From positions 1-17,753 of the forward strand of contig VBGU01000083.1 of the NCBI GenBank assembly GCA_005881085.1: a stretch of 17,753 nt of DNA, given 5' to 3'. Positions 9,689 to 17,292 of the stretch are shown piece by piece. Position 1 is the first letter of the stretch, and each line of letters opens with the position of its first letter. Made by a program: the position numbers and the translations under genes. The DNA is from Chloroflexota bacterium. Its GTDB lineage: Bacteria > Chloroflexota > Limnocylindria > P2-11E. The notes under the pieces were generated by a model. The model was not told where the DNA came from, did no database searches, and worked only from the letters and a program-made list of their open reading frames with translations.

Positions 9689-12360
9689 TTAGGCCGTGCG
9701 GGGCTCGGGCTTCTCTGGATCGATCCCGAGCTCGGCGAGCGCCTTCGCGACCTCGGCCGCGCCGTACTCCTCGGTGAGCGCGAGCGCGTGCAGCGATGCG
9801 GTGGCCACGCTCTCCGCGTCGATCTCGAAGTGGCGGCGCAGCGCCTCGCGGGTATCGCTCCGCCCGAAGCCGTCCGTGCCGAGCGGGACAAACGGACTCC
9901 CCACCCAACGCGAGACCTGATCGGGCAACGCCTTGAGCCAATCCGATGCAGCGACGATCGGGGAATGACCACCGAGGACCGACGTGATGTGCGGCAGGCG
10001 TGGCTCGGCCTCGGGGTGCAGACGGTTCCACCGCTCGACGGCGAGCGCCTCATTGCGCAGCTGCTGGTAGCTCGTGACGCTGTACACGTCCGCGCTGACG
10101 TCGTATTTCTCGTGCAAGAGCTCCTGCGCGCGGAGGACCTGCCGCATGATCGAGCCCGATCCGAGGAGCGTGACCCGTCGCCGACTTCCCGCCTCGCCAG
10201 GCCGGAAGAGGTATATGCCGCGGACGATGCCCTCCTCGACGCCTTCGGCCATCGCCGGCTGCGGGTAGTTCTCGTTGTAGAGGGTCAGGTAATAGAAGAT
10301 GTCCTCACCGTCGCCGAGCATCCGCTTGATGCCGTCGCGAACGATCACCGCCGTTTCGTACGCGAACGCCGGGTCGTATGCGCGGATGTTCGGGATCGAC
10401 GTCGCGAGTACCTGACTGTGCCCGTCCTCGTGTTGCAGGCCTTCGCCGTTCAACGTGGTCCGGCCGGCCGTCGCGCCGCAGAGGAATCCGCGGCCCCGCG
10501 CGTCGCCGAACGCCCAGATCTGATCGCCGGTGCGCTGCATGCCGAACATCGAGTAAAAGACGTAGAACGGCAGCATCTGCTCGCTGTGGGTCGCGTAGCT
10601 CGTGCCCGCGGCGGTGAACGACGCCATCGAGCCCGCTTCGGTGATGCCTTCCTCGAGGACCTGGCCGTCGATCGCCTCGCGGTATGGGAGGAGCGTCTCG
10701 GCGTCGACCGGCTCGTAGCGTTGCCCGAGCGGCGAGTAGATCCCGACCTCCTTGAGCGCGCCTCGTCGGGAATGATCGGCACGATGCGTTTGCCGATGTT
10801 CTTGTCGCGCAGCAAGTTCCTTAGGAGACGCGTAAACGCCATCGTCGTGGATGCGGCCGCGCTTCCCGATCCCTTCGGGAACTCTGCGAAGGCCGCGGGG
10901 TCCGGCTGCTGCAACGGCTTCCCTCGGACGACGCGCCTCGGCACGAAACCGCCGAGCGCCCGACGTCGCTCGATCATGTATTGGACCTCGGGAGAGTCCG
11001 GCCCCGGGTGGTAATACGGCGGGTCTTCGGTGAGCTTGTCGTCCGAGATCGGTAGCTGCAGGCGGTCGCGGAAGATCTTGAGCTCTTCGAAGCTCATCTT
11101 CTTCGCCTGGTGCGTGATGTTGCGCGCCTCGACCGACGGCCCGAGCGCCCAGCCCTTCACCGTCTGCGCGAGGATCGCCGTCGGCGCGCCGGTGTGACGG
11201 ACCGCGGCGTGGTACGCCGCGTACACCTTGCGGTAGTCGTGGCCGCCGCGGCGCAGGCTGCGCAGCTGCTCGTCGGAAAGATGTTCGACCATCTTGCGCA
11301 GGCGCGGGTCCGTTCCGAAGAACTTCTCGCGGATGTACGCGCCGTCCGCGATCGTCATGCGCTGCGACTCGCCGTCGGTGGCCTCGGCCATCCGGTTCAC
11401 GAGCACGCCGTCGACGTCGCGCGCGAGGAGGTCGTCCCACTCCCGCGACCAGAGGACCTTGATGACATTCCAGCCGGAGCCGCGGAAGACCGACTCGAGC
11501 TCCTGGATGATCTTGCCGTTGCCGCGGACCGGACCGTCGAGACGCTGAAGGTTGCAGTTCACGACGAAGGTCAGGTTGTCCAGACCTTCGCGCGCGGCGA
11601 CGTGTAGCGCTCCGAGCGCCTCGGGCTCATCGCACTCGCCGTCGCCGAGGAACGCCCAGACCCGCGAGCTCGTGGTGTCCTTGATGCCGCGGTGATGGAG
11701 GTAGCGGTTGAAGCGCGCCTGGTAGATCGCGGCGAGCGGGCCGAGACCCATCGACACGGTCGGGAACTCCCAGAACTCGGGCATGAGGCGCGGGTGTGGA
11801 TAGCTCGAGAGACCTTCGCCGGGCACGACCTCGCGCCGGAAGTGATCGAGCTGCGACTCGCTGAGGCGACCCTCCACGAACGCGCGCGCGTAGATGCCGG
11901 GCGCGGCGTGTCCCTGGAAGAAGATCTGATCGCCCGACGCACCGTCGTCCTTCCCGCGGAAGAAGTGGTTGAAGCCCACCTCGTACAGGCTCGCCGCCGA
12001 GGCGTACGTCGCGAGGTGACCGCCGATGCCCTCGAAGTGATGGTTCGCGCGGACGACCATCGCGACCGCGTTCCAGCGGATAAGCCGCCGGATGTGGAGC
12101 TCCATCTCCTCGTCACCGGGGAAGTACGGCTCCTGCTCCGGTGAGATCGTGTTGATATACCGCGTCTGCGTGAGCGGGGGCAGCCCGACGTGGAGCATCC
12201 GCGCCCGCTTGAGCAGCTTGTAGAGGACGAAGCGAGCGCGATCGCCGCCCGACTGTTTGACGAGCGCGTCGAGCGACTCGATCCACTCCTGGGTCTCTTG
12301 GGGGTCGATATCGGGCAGCTGGTGCTTGAACTCGTCGTAGACGTCGTGCACGTCACGCAT
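9689..12360 (-). pseudogene. aceE: Pyruvate dehydrogenase E1, homodimeric type, with internal frame change
   Basis: The thiamine-diphosphate subunit that decarboxylates pyruvate and acetylates the E2 lipoyl group. In the first half (from 12360; frame runs to 10450) the ThDP-contacting histidines are in GGHLATYAS (115) and QGHAAPG (151), and the ThDP motif is GDGECDEPE (239) to NCN (268-270). After PDEAR the frame shifts near 10757. The second half (about 10759 to 9689) resumes at ALKEVGIYSPLG and runs cleanly through SMFGMQRTGD and GLQHEDGHS to the end. Restoring 22 nt gives 897 aa, against 887 in E. coli. The ATG at 12360 suits the family N-terminus; ATG 12402 would add 14 residues. The lesion is single and both halves are well conserved, so it is recent or a sequence error. 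E2 and E3 genes are not in the window. Confidence 0.9.
10753..10764 (-). other. Deletion junction in aceE
   Basis: On the minus strand the sequence reads GAGGCGCGCTCAAGGAG. Related AceE proteins have DEAR-TFGM(D/E)-x-LF between the parts encoded on each side, whereas here DEAR runs directly into LKEVG in another frame. Frame arithmetic (first codon bases shift from 0 to 1 modulo 3) requires a loss congruent to 1 mod 3. A loss of 22 nt restores exactly the expected 8-residue spacing. The GCGC at the junction could have been microhomology for a slip. Confidence 0.75.
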
Positions 12361-12402
12361 CCAGGTCGATGTTAACGGCGTAGCCCCTTTAAACTCGTCC
12401 AT
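12361..12402. promoter_or_regulatory. Overlapping divergent leaderless-type promoters, aceE / hypothetical gene
   Basis: On the plus strand TAAACT (12390-12395) is a TANNNT box 7 nt before the ATG at 12403. On the minus strand TAACAT (12374-12369) is 8 nt before the aceE ATG at 12360. Neither start has a Shine-Dalgarno sequence. No strong -35 box is visible. If aceE used ATG 12402 instead, the two start codons would abut as CATATG with no spacing. Confidence 0.45.
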
Positions 12403-12912
12403 ATGCAAGAGCGTCCCCGGCGTCGCCGATTCAGGCCGCGCCGGCCGAAGGCGGAGCCGCGACCGACCTCGTCGTCGCCGGCTCCAACTCGGGGCCCACA
12501 GCGTCAGATCGAGCCGCGAGGTGATCGCCGTCCGGCGGCGAGGTCACCACAGCGTGGCGACCGCAGGCGGCCGCAGCGCGCGCGAGATGAGATCCGCCCG
12601 GGTATGCCGTGCCTGATCCTGCTCGACTCCCGGGAGGGCGAGCCCGACCGCACCGGGGCCGCCGCCGTGTTCGAGGGCTTCTTCGACTTCGAGACGGGCG
12701 ACCCGCGCCGAAGCGGCGGCGGAATACCGCGGCTACGAGTCGGCGACGAGCGTCTCTGGGGCTTCGAGTGCTGGTGGCGGCTCGACCCAACGCGCGCCGG
12801 TCTCTTGCCGGACGACCGGGAGCAACTGGAGACGTCGAAGCGCCTCCTTCGTGGTCTGCTACGCGACGCGAAGCGGAGCGGCGGCTACCGGAGCCTGCCG
12901 GCGCGGACCTAA
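12403..12912 (+). CDS. Hypothetical protein with basic disordered N-terminus
   Basis: 169 aa, family not recognised. Residues 1-66 are a disordered Arg/Pro-rich tail (net strongly positive) that could bind nucleic acid. Residues 68-169 look folded, with a hydrophobic strand PCLILLDSREGE, then VFEGFFDFETGD, LRVGDERLWGFECWWRLDP and a C-terminal helix rich in Arg/Leu. The ATG at 12403 is supported by a TANNNT box 7 nt upstream. An internal ATG at 12604 would remove the tail and leave the folded part, so the tail is the less certain portion. The stop interlocks with the cold-shock gene stop (CTAA). Divergent from aceE. No function is proposed. Confidence 0.6.
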   Translation: MQERPRRRRFRPRRPKAEPRPTSSSPAPTRGPQRQIEPRGDRRPAARSPQRGDRRRPQRARDEIRPGMPCLILLDSREGEPDRTGAAAVFEGFFDFETGDPRRSGGGIPRLRVGDERLWGFECWWRLDPTRAGLLPDDREQLETSKRLLRGLLRDAKRSGGYRSLPART

Positions 12913-13115
12913 GCCGGAGTGATTTTCTCCGCCTGCGGCTTACCGCGGCGGGGATCCATCCCCTTCTCGTAAGTCACGCTCTGACCCTCACGGAGGGTAT
13001 CGAACGCGTCGCCTTCCACCTGCGACCGGTGAAAGAAGATGTCTGAGCCGTCCTCAGTCTGGATGAAGCCGAAGCCCCTGTCGCCGACGAGCTTCTTGAT
13101 CGTTCCGTTCGCCAC
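12909..13115 (-). CDS. Cold-shock domain protein (CspA family)
   Basis: A 68-residue single-OB-fold RNA/ssDNA-binding protein of the cold-shock family, which acts as an RNA chaperone in transcription and translation. RNP1 reads DRGFGFI (12-18) and RNP2 reads DIFFH (25-29). Phe and basic residues occupy the usual binding-surface positions. Family proteins are 65-70 aa, so this is full length. The GTG at 13115 is preceded by GGAGGA at 13124-13119. The usual KWFN of RNP1-proximal CspA is replaced by KLVGD, a common variation outside Enterobacteria. Whether expression is cold-induced cannot be told; the leader is short (about 40 nt) if the TACCAT box is the promoter, unlike the long E. coli cspA leader. 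Confidence 0.95.
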   Translation of the reverse strand: MANGTIKKLVGDRGFGFIQTEDGSDIFFHRSQVEGDAFDTLREGQSVTYEKGMDPRRGKPQAEKITPA

Positions 13116-13118
13116 TTG

Positions 13119-13167
13119 TCCTCCACGTGCGTGGGCACGTCTTCGCGTGTTGTTTGACTGAATGGTA
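13119..13167 (-). promoter_or_regulatory. Cold-shock gene promoter box and ribosome binding site
   Basis: On the minus strand TACCAT (13167-13162) fits a TANNNT -10 element. GGAGGA (13124-13119) is a strong Shine-Dalgarno 3 nt before the GTG, rather close. The rest of the gap up to 13311 has no coding sequence. It carries two direct repeats of 17-nt period, CCGGTAC at 13183 and 13200, and TGACTA at 13224 and 13241, of unknown meaning. Confidence 0.4.
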
Positions 13168-13311
13168 GTGCCTGGCGGCCAGCCGGTACTAGGACCTTTC
13201 CGGTACGAGCGTGTGCCGCCCTGTGACTAGGCCAGGCGACTGACTACGCCGACGATGCGCTTACTCGCGCGTGACGGGTGGACGATTAAGGCGCGCGGGG
13301 CAGGGGAGCGT

Positions 13312-14556
13312 ATGCGTCGGCCGCGTATTCGATTCTGGCAAAAGGTCCTCGCGGCGCTGGTCATCGTCGGGGTGGCGCCGATCGCCCTGGTCAGCGTCGT
13401 GTCCACGAACAACACACGTAACGACCTGACCCTGCTCGGCGTGACGAACATCCGCCAGCGCTCGACTTCGACCGCGAACGCCATCGACGCCTACCTCGCC
13501 AGCCGCCTTGGCGACATCATTCTTGTCGCCAAGCTGCCGGACATCGTCCGGTACGCGACAAACCTCGGCGATCAGGAGTCCCGCGCGATCGCGCGTACCG
13601 CGCTCGCAGCGGCCGCGGCCCGGGCCCCCGAATATGAATCCGTCGCCGTGGTGGACCCCAAAGGAACCATCGTCGCGGCCTCCGTCCCGACCGATGAAGG
13701 CACGAGCGTCGCGTTCCGCGAGTACTTCCTCACGGCGATGAAGGGCACGCCGTACGTGAGCGACCCGTCCTACTCGGTGATCACCAACAAGCCCGCGCTC
13801 TTCTTCTCGTCCCCGGTCGCTTCGAATAACGTCGTCGTCGCCGTCGTTCGCACGCGCGTAAACCTCGCCGCCATCTGGGACATCGTCGAGAGCGACGCCG
13901 GCTCGGTCGGCGTGGGCGCGCATTCATTCCTGGTCGACGACTACGGCATTCGCCTTGCGGTCTCCGAGACCAAGGGCAACCGCGCGCAGGCCGAATCGCT
14001 CATCTACAAGCCGATCGCCCCGATCGACGCGGACACGGCGAAAAAGCTCGCTGCCGACAAGCGCTTCGGGACGATCACACCGGACAAGCTCGTCATCGAT
14101 CCCCTCCCGACCTTGAAGGCGGCGCTCGATGGATTGCCGAAAGGCGCGAGCGGCGACGCCGCGTTCGCCTTCGGCAGCGGCTCCGCCGAGCAGCGCGGCG
14201 TGGTGACGCGTCTCGTGAACAAGCCGTGGGGCTACGTCCTCGCGGTGCCGCTGACTACCTACACGAAGGCGGCCGACAACGCCACCTTCGACGCCGGACT
14301 CATGCTCGTCATGGGCGTTCTCCTCTCCTTCGTCATCGGGATCTTGCTCACGCGTTCGCTGGTCGGACCGCTCCGCCGACTCGTCGGAGAGGCCACCCAG
14401 GTCTCGACCGGCGACATCGATCTGCGCGAAGCGCACTTCGACACCCGAAGCGGCGACGACATCACGCATGAGGTCGCCTCAGCGTTCGATCGCATGCTCA
14501 ACGCGCTGCGCTTCTACGCTCTGGCCGACGAGGCCGGGAGCGGTGGCGAGGAGTAG
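13312..14556 (+). CDS. Membrane sensor: double Cache domain plus HAMP, no output domain
   Basis: A 414-residue inner-membrane receptor. Transmembrane helix 1 is at about 11-31. The extracytoplasmic region (32-325) has features of a dCache_1 sensor: a long first helix with AIDAYLASRLGDI, a strand pair SVAVVDPKGTIVAAS, FREYF near 135-139, and a second module with SFLVDDYGIRLA. Helix 2 is at about 328-350, followed directly by a HAMP domain (about 348-404) with the usual P in VGPLRRL. The protein stops about 10 residues later, with no kinase, GGDEF or methyl-accepting domain. The natural stop and intact downstream gene argue against a frameshift. I chose the ATG at 13312 for its GGGGAG site and because the TM helix follows; ATG 13255 would add a basic 19-residue extension. 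The TPR-like gene starts 2 nt later, so the two are probably one transcript and may work together. Confidence 0.85.
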   Translation: MRRPRIRFWQKVLAALVIVGVAPIALVSVVSTNNTRNDLTLLGVTNIRQRSTSTANAIDAYLASRLGDIILVAKLPDIVRYATNLGDQESRAIARTALAAAAARAPEYESVAVVDPKGTIVAASVPTDEGTSVAFREYFLTAMKGTPYVSDPSYSVITNKPALFFSSPVASNNVVVAVVRTRVNLAAIWDIVESDAGSVGVGAHSFLVDDYGIRLAVSETKGNRAQAESLIYKPIAPIDADTAKKLAADKRFGTITPDKLVIDPLPTLKAALDGLPKGASGDAAFAFGSGSAEQRGVVTRLVNKPWGYVLAVPLTTYTKAADNATFDAGLMLVMGVLLSFVIGILLTRSLVGPLRRLVGEATQVSTGDIDLREAHFDTRSGDDITHEVASAFDRMLNALRFYALADEAGSGGEE

Positions 14557-14558
14557 AG

Positions 14559-16022
14559 GTGAACGCGCTCGCCCTTGAGCTCCTGGGCGTCGCGAAGGAA
14601 TACCTCGGTCCCGCCGCGCCCGCGTTCCTCTCGCGCGAGCTGCATGCCATGGGCGTCAACGCGAACACCGTCGAGCGAAGCCACCTCCTCCCGCTCGCGG
14701 AGCGCGCGCGGCTCGCCGCAGCCCGTGTCATGGACAACAAGAGAGCGGGCGAGTTCGCGCAGGCGCTCGCGCAGCAGGGACGCACCGCCGAGGTGAAGGT
14801 GCCGAACGACCACCGCCTCGCCAGCGACGCCGCCGCGAAGCTCTTCGCAAGCGGCCGCCTGCGTCAGGCCGAGACCGCGTATCGCGAGCTCGTCGCGAAG
14901 CACGGCGACGTCGACTCGTACGGCGGTCTGGCGCGCACGCTCGTGTCGCTCGAGGAACGCGACGCCGCGCTCCTCGCCCTTCGCGAGGGCGCCGGGGCGT
15001 GTGCAAGAAAGAACGACCGCGTGAGCGCGGTCGCGCTCCTCGGTGTCGCGGTCGAGATCGCGCCATTCGACCTCGCGGCGCACCGCCGCCTTGCGGCCGC
15101 TCTCGCGAACCAGGGCGATCTCATCAGCGCGTGCGAGGAATACGCGCGCTTCATCGACGTCTCGCTCGCTCAGCGGGACACAAGACGTGCGTGGCTCGAG
15201 CTCACCTATGGGCGCGAAACGCTGGGCGATCTCCCGCAGCTTCTGGCGATCGCGGACCGCGTGGCCGCGGCGCAGGGCGGGGCGAAGCCGACGCCGCCAC
15301 CGTCCGTACGCGTCGCGGCCACACCGTCCGCGCCCGCGCCCGCACCTGCCGCTCCGGTGAAGCCATCGGGGGGCTCTGCCCCCCAGCCCCCGGCGAAGAG
15401 CATTTCGAACGAAGCCGCGGTGGAAGCGAAGCATCGCTCGGCCCTCGCGGCGGCAGTCCAGGCGCGCACCCGGCCCGAGGCGAGCTCAGCGGTGGTGCTG
15501 AAGAACGCCGAAACGATCACGCATGCCGAGCACTCGGATCTCGCGAACGCCGCGGACCTCGTCGCGCGTGCCGGTATCGGCGCCACGTCGGCGCCAAAGC
15601 CCGAGCCCGCCCCGGCGAAGCACAAGGGCGCCGTGTTCACACCGCGGCCGATGGCCGAGCTCGAGGCCGAGCTCGCCCGCCACGTCGCCACCGGAAACCC
15701 GCCCGACGACGCGGCCGCGGCTCACGTGCGCGCGACCATCCTCATCGCGGCCCGCGACGCCCGCGCGAACGAGGTCACGCTCGACGCGGCGCGCAGGCTG
15801 ATGGCGCTCCACAAGATGCAGGCGGCGTCCGACGTCCTGCTCGATCTCATCGGCGCCGGATTCAAAGACCGCGAAGCCCAGCGTCTGCTGATCGAGATCG
15901 ACTGCGAGCTCGGCCGCCGCGACACCGCGCGGGAGAAATGCCACCTGCTCGGCGCCGCCTACCGGCTCGACGGTCAGGGTGCCGTCGCCGAAGACGTGGA
16001 GCGCCTCGCCGCGATCCTCTAG
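14559..16022 (+). CDS. TPR-like protein with Pro/Ala-rich linker, partner of the Cache-HAMP sensor
   Basis: 487 aa, soluble, no signal peptide. Residues 1-80 form a helical module (LLGVAKEYLGPAAPAFLSREL) that resembles the DUF8082-type domains found next to kinases and signalling proteins; this assignment is tentative. Residues about 85-215 are helical repeats of TPR character (AAKLFASGRLRQAETAYREL, then LARTLVSLEERDAALLALREG). A low-complexity Pro/Ala linker spans about 245-275. Two more helical segments follow, the last (about 405-487) again repeat-like. The GTG at 14559 is preceded by GAGGAG at 14548-14553 inside the end of the sensor gene, indicating tight coupling. A scaffold or adaptor carrying the sensor's signal is the natural inference, but no partner or catalytic site is visible. 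The gene converges on the rhomboid gene with a 4-nt gap. Confidence 0.7.
   Translation: MNALALELLGVAKEYLGPAAPAFLSRELHAMGVNANTVERSHLLPLAERARLAAARVMDNKRAGEFAQALAQQGRTAEVKVPNDHRLASDAAAKLFASGRLRQAETAYRELVAKHGDVDSYGGLARTLVSLEERDAALLALREGAGACARKNDRVSAVALLGVAVEIAPFDLAAHRRLAAALANQGDLISACEEYARFIDVSLAQRDTRRAWLELTYGRETLGDLPQLLAIADRVAAAQGGAKPTPPPSVRVAATPSAPAPAPAAPVKPSGGSAPQPPAKSISNEAAVEAKHRSALAAAVQARTRPEASSAVVLKNAETITHAEHSDLANAADLVARAGIGATSAPKPEPAPAKHKGAVFTPRPMAELEAELARHVATGNPPDDAAAAHVRATILIAARDARANEVTLDAARRLMALHKMQAASDVLLDLIGAGFKDREAQRLLIEIDCELGRRDTAREKCHLLGAAYRLDGQGAVAEDVERLAAIL
15367..15391 (+). repeat. REP-like G/C hairpin within the linker-coding part of the TPR gene
   Basis: GGGGGGC (15368-15374), loop TCT, GCCCCCC (15378-15384), then AGCCCCC. 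This is a 7-bp perfect G/C stem with a 3-nt loop. It is read in frame and encodes part of the linker (PSGGSAPQPPAK). Such GGGGCTC-type stem-loops followed by a C-run recur as short interspersed repeats in many high-GC genomes. Only one copy lies in this window, so repeat status is inferred. Confidence 0.4.
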
Positions 16023-16026
16023 CTGA

Positions 16027-16782
16027 CTACCCCGTCGAGAAGCGCGATGGCGCCACGGAGCCGCGATCGAGGAACGGCTTTGCCAGGAACGTGATCACGA
16101 CGCCAGCGATGAATCCGCCGATGTGCGCCCAGTACGCGACGCCGCTGGTCTGATCGGTCACCGCGATCGAACCGATCCCGTTGACGAACTGCAGCAGCGC
16201 CCAGACCCCGATCATGACGACGGCAGGAACCATGATCGGGCGCAGTAGGACGAACCCGAGCGCGAGAAGCACCTTGATGCGGTTCGTCGGGAACAGCACC
16301 AGGTATGCGGCCATCACTCCGCTGATCGCGCCGCTCGCGCCGAGGCTTGGGATGATCGAATCAGGCTGACTGAAGACGTGAGCAAGGCTGGCGATGATGC
16401 CGCAGACCAGATAAAAGGCGACGTACTTCACATGACCGTAGGCCTTCTCGATGTTGTCGCCGAAGATGAAGAGAAAGAGCATGTTTCCGCCGATGTGCAA
16501 CCAACCGCCGTGCATGAAGATCGAGGTCAGGAGCGTCAGCCATATCGGCATCGGTCCAGGCGCTTCGTCGATGATCGCCGTCGTCCCGTCGGGCAGCACG
16601 AGCTGCTGCGCGCCGACGATGTCGATGCCGTGCGTGATCTCCGCCGGCACGGCGGAGTACCCATTCGTGAAGTTCGGATCGACGAGCTGATAGAGGAAGA
16701 CGACGACGTTGATCGCGATGATCGCGATGTTGACGTAGGGAATGCCCGGCGGGCCGGTATCCTCGTCGCCGATCGGGATCAC
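16027..16782 (-). CDS. Rhomboid family intramembrane serine protease
   Basis: A 251-residue polytopic membrane protease that cuts substrates inside or near the bilayer. The catalytic Ser150 lies in GASGAISG and His220 in YWAHIGG, on separate helices as expected. HGGWLHIGGNM (91-101) supplies the conserved His and the oxyanion-hole Asn100 of the second helix. Six or more hydrophobic helices are seen (for example 16-33, 80-107, 117-137, 146-165, 168-200, 216-235). A loop of about 45 residues between helix 1 and the HGGWLH helix is the usual L1 region. I chose the GTG at 16782 because VIPIGDED matches the common 'IPIGDE' rhomboid start and a GGAG site lies 9 nt upstream; the frame stays open further back, without family resemblance. 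It diverges from the metalloprotein gene, with a perfect palindrome in the gap. Substrates are unknown. Confidence 0.92.
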   Translation of the reverse strand: MIPIGDEDTGPPGIPYVNIAIIAINVVVFLYQLVDPNFTNGYSAVPAEITHGIDIVGAQQLVLPDGTTAIIDEAPGPMPIWLTLLTSIFMHGGWLHIGGNMLFLFIFGDNIEKAYGHVKYVAFYLVCGIIASLAHVFSQPDSIIPSLGASGAISGVMAAYLVLFPTNRIKVLLALGFVLLRPIMVPAVVMIGVWALLQFVNGIGSIAVTDQTSGVAYWAHIGGFIAGVVITFLAKPFLDRGSVAPSRFSTG

Positions 16783-16831
16783 GGATGCATTCTCCGCAGA
16801 CTGGCTAGCAAGCGCCAATTCGGCTTGGTGG

Positions 16832-16841
16832 GGACCGGTCC
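16832..16841. promoter_or_regulatory. 10-bp palindrome in the rhomboid / metalloprotein divergent gap
   Basis: GGACCGGTCC is a perfect 10-bp palindrome in the 98-bp gap (16783-16880). Its place between two divergent starts suits an operator, but palindromes of this size and composition arise by chance in GC-rich DNA. No clear -10 box is seen for either gene. Confidence 0.2.
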
Positions 16842-16880
16842 GGCCAGGCTGGGTACGAGGCGTGCCCTGCCCGTTGTCCG

Positions 16881-17285
16881 ATGCGACTTTCGAGGTACTG
16901 CGGGCGGGAGCGACTGCCCGGCGGGGCACCCCTCTGGCAGCGACTCGCGCGGCGCGCCGGCTTTCGCGGCACCGTTGCCGTCTACGGCTACGGCGTAGGC
17001 GGCCGACCCGGTGGCGCGCAGCGCAAGGCCGAGCGCACCGGCGTGCAGGACGGGATGGTGCTCGCCGATTACGAGCCCGGCCTCATACGTGTCTGGGTGC
17101 CCTGCACGTGCCAGGCCGCGGACTTCGATCTCGACCAGCTGCACGAGGCTCATGAGGATCCGCTCGCGAGCTTCGCGCACGAGCTCGGCCACCACGTGCA
17201 GTACGCGCGGCGTCGCACCTACTTCAACGAGGCGGTCGCCGAGCGCTACGGGAGGCTTCTGCTTCGGGAGTTCGGGGTCCGCTGA
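16881..17285 (+). CDS. Small putative zinc metallopeptidase (HELGHH motif)
   Basis: A 134-residue soluble protein. The motif FAHELGHHVQYARRRTYFNE gives HEXXH at 100-104 and a candidate third ligand Glu117 (with Glu121 nearby in NEAVAERYG). That arrangement is gluzincin-like and reminiscent of minimal ImmA/IrrE or SprT-type zincins, but I cannot assign it to either. Residues 28-80 form the beta-rich half typical of mini-zincins (GTVAVYGYGVGG, GLIRVWVPCTC). CTC at about 75-77 could be a metal or redox site. The ATG at 16881 is the only good start nearby; no strong Shine-Dalgarno is present. Divergent from the rhomboid protease, so both genes of this pair are peptidase-like. Convergent with the small membrane protein gene, 7 nt between stops. 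Confidence 0.65.
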   Translation: MRLSRYCGRERLPGGAPLWQRLARRAGFRGTVAVYGYGVGGRPGGAQRKAERTGVQDGMVLADYEPGLIRVWVPCTCQAADFDLDQLHEAHEDPLASFAHELGHHVQYARRRTYFNEAVAERYGRLLLREFGVR

Positions 17286-17292
17286 ACCGCGA

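Noticed and set aside
9676..10053. N-terminal extension of the secreted protein frame
   Set aside because: It overlaps the aceE 3' end in another frame and is Ser/Arg-rich. The signal peptide begins at the GTG at 9675.
10741..10771. Programmed ribosomal frameshift in aceE, suggested by AAGGAGG at the junction
   Set aside because: Recoding would not restore the missing TFGMDALF residues, and no slippery heptamer with a stop is present in the right frame. A short deletion or assembly error explains all of it.
9578..11014. 478-codon open frame on the plus strand
   Set aside because: It is antisense to the secreted-protein start and the aceE second half, with no recognisable domain.
12609..13046. 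145-codon plus-strand frame running into the cold-shock gene
   Set aside because: It overlaps the better-supported frame 12403-12912 and lies antisense to the cold-shock gene.
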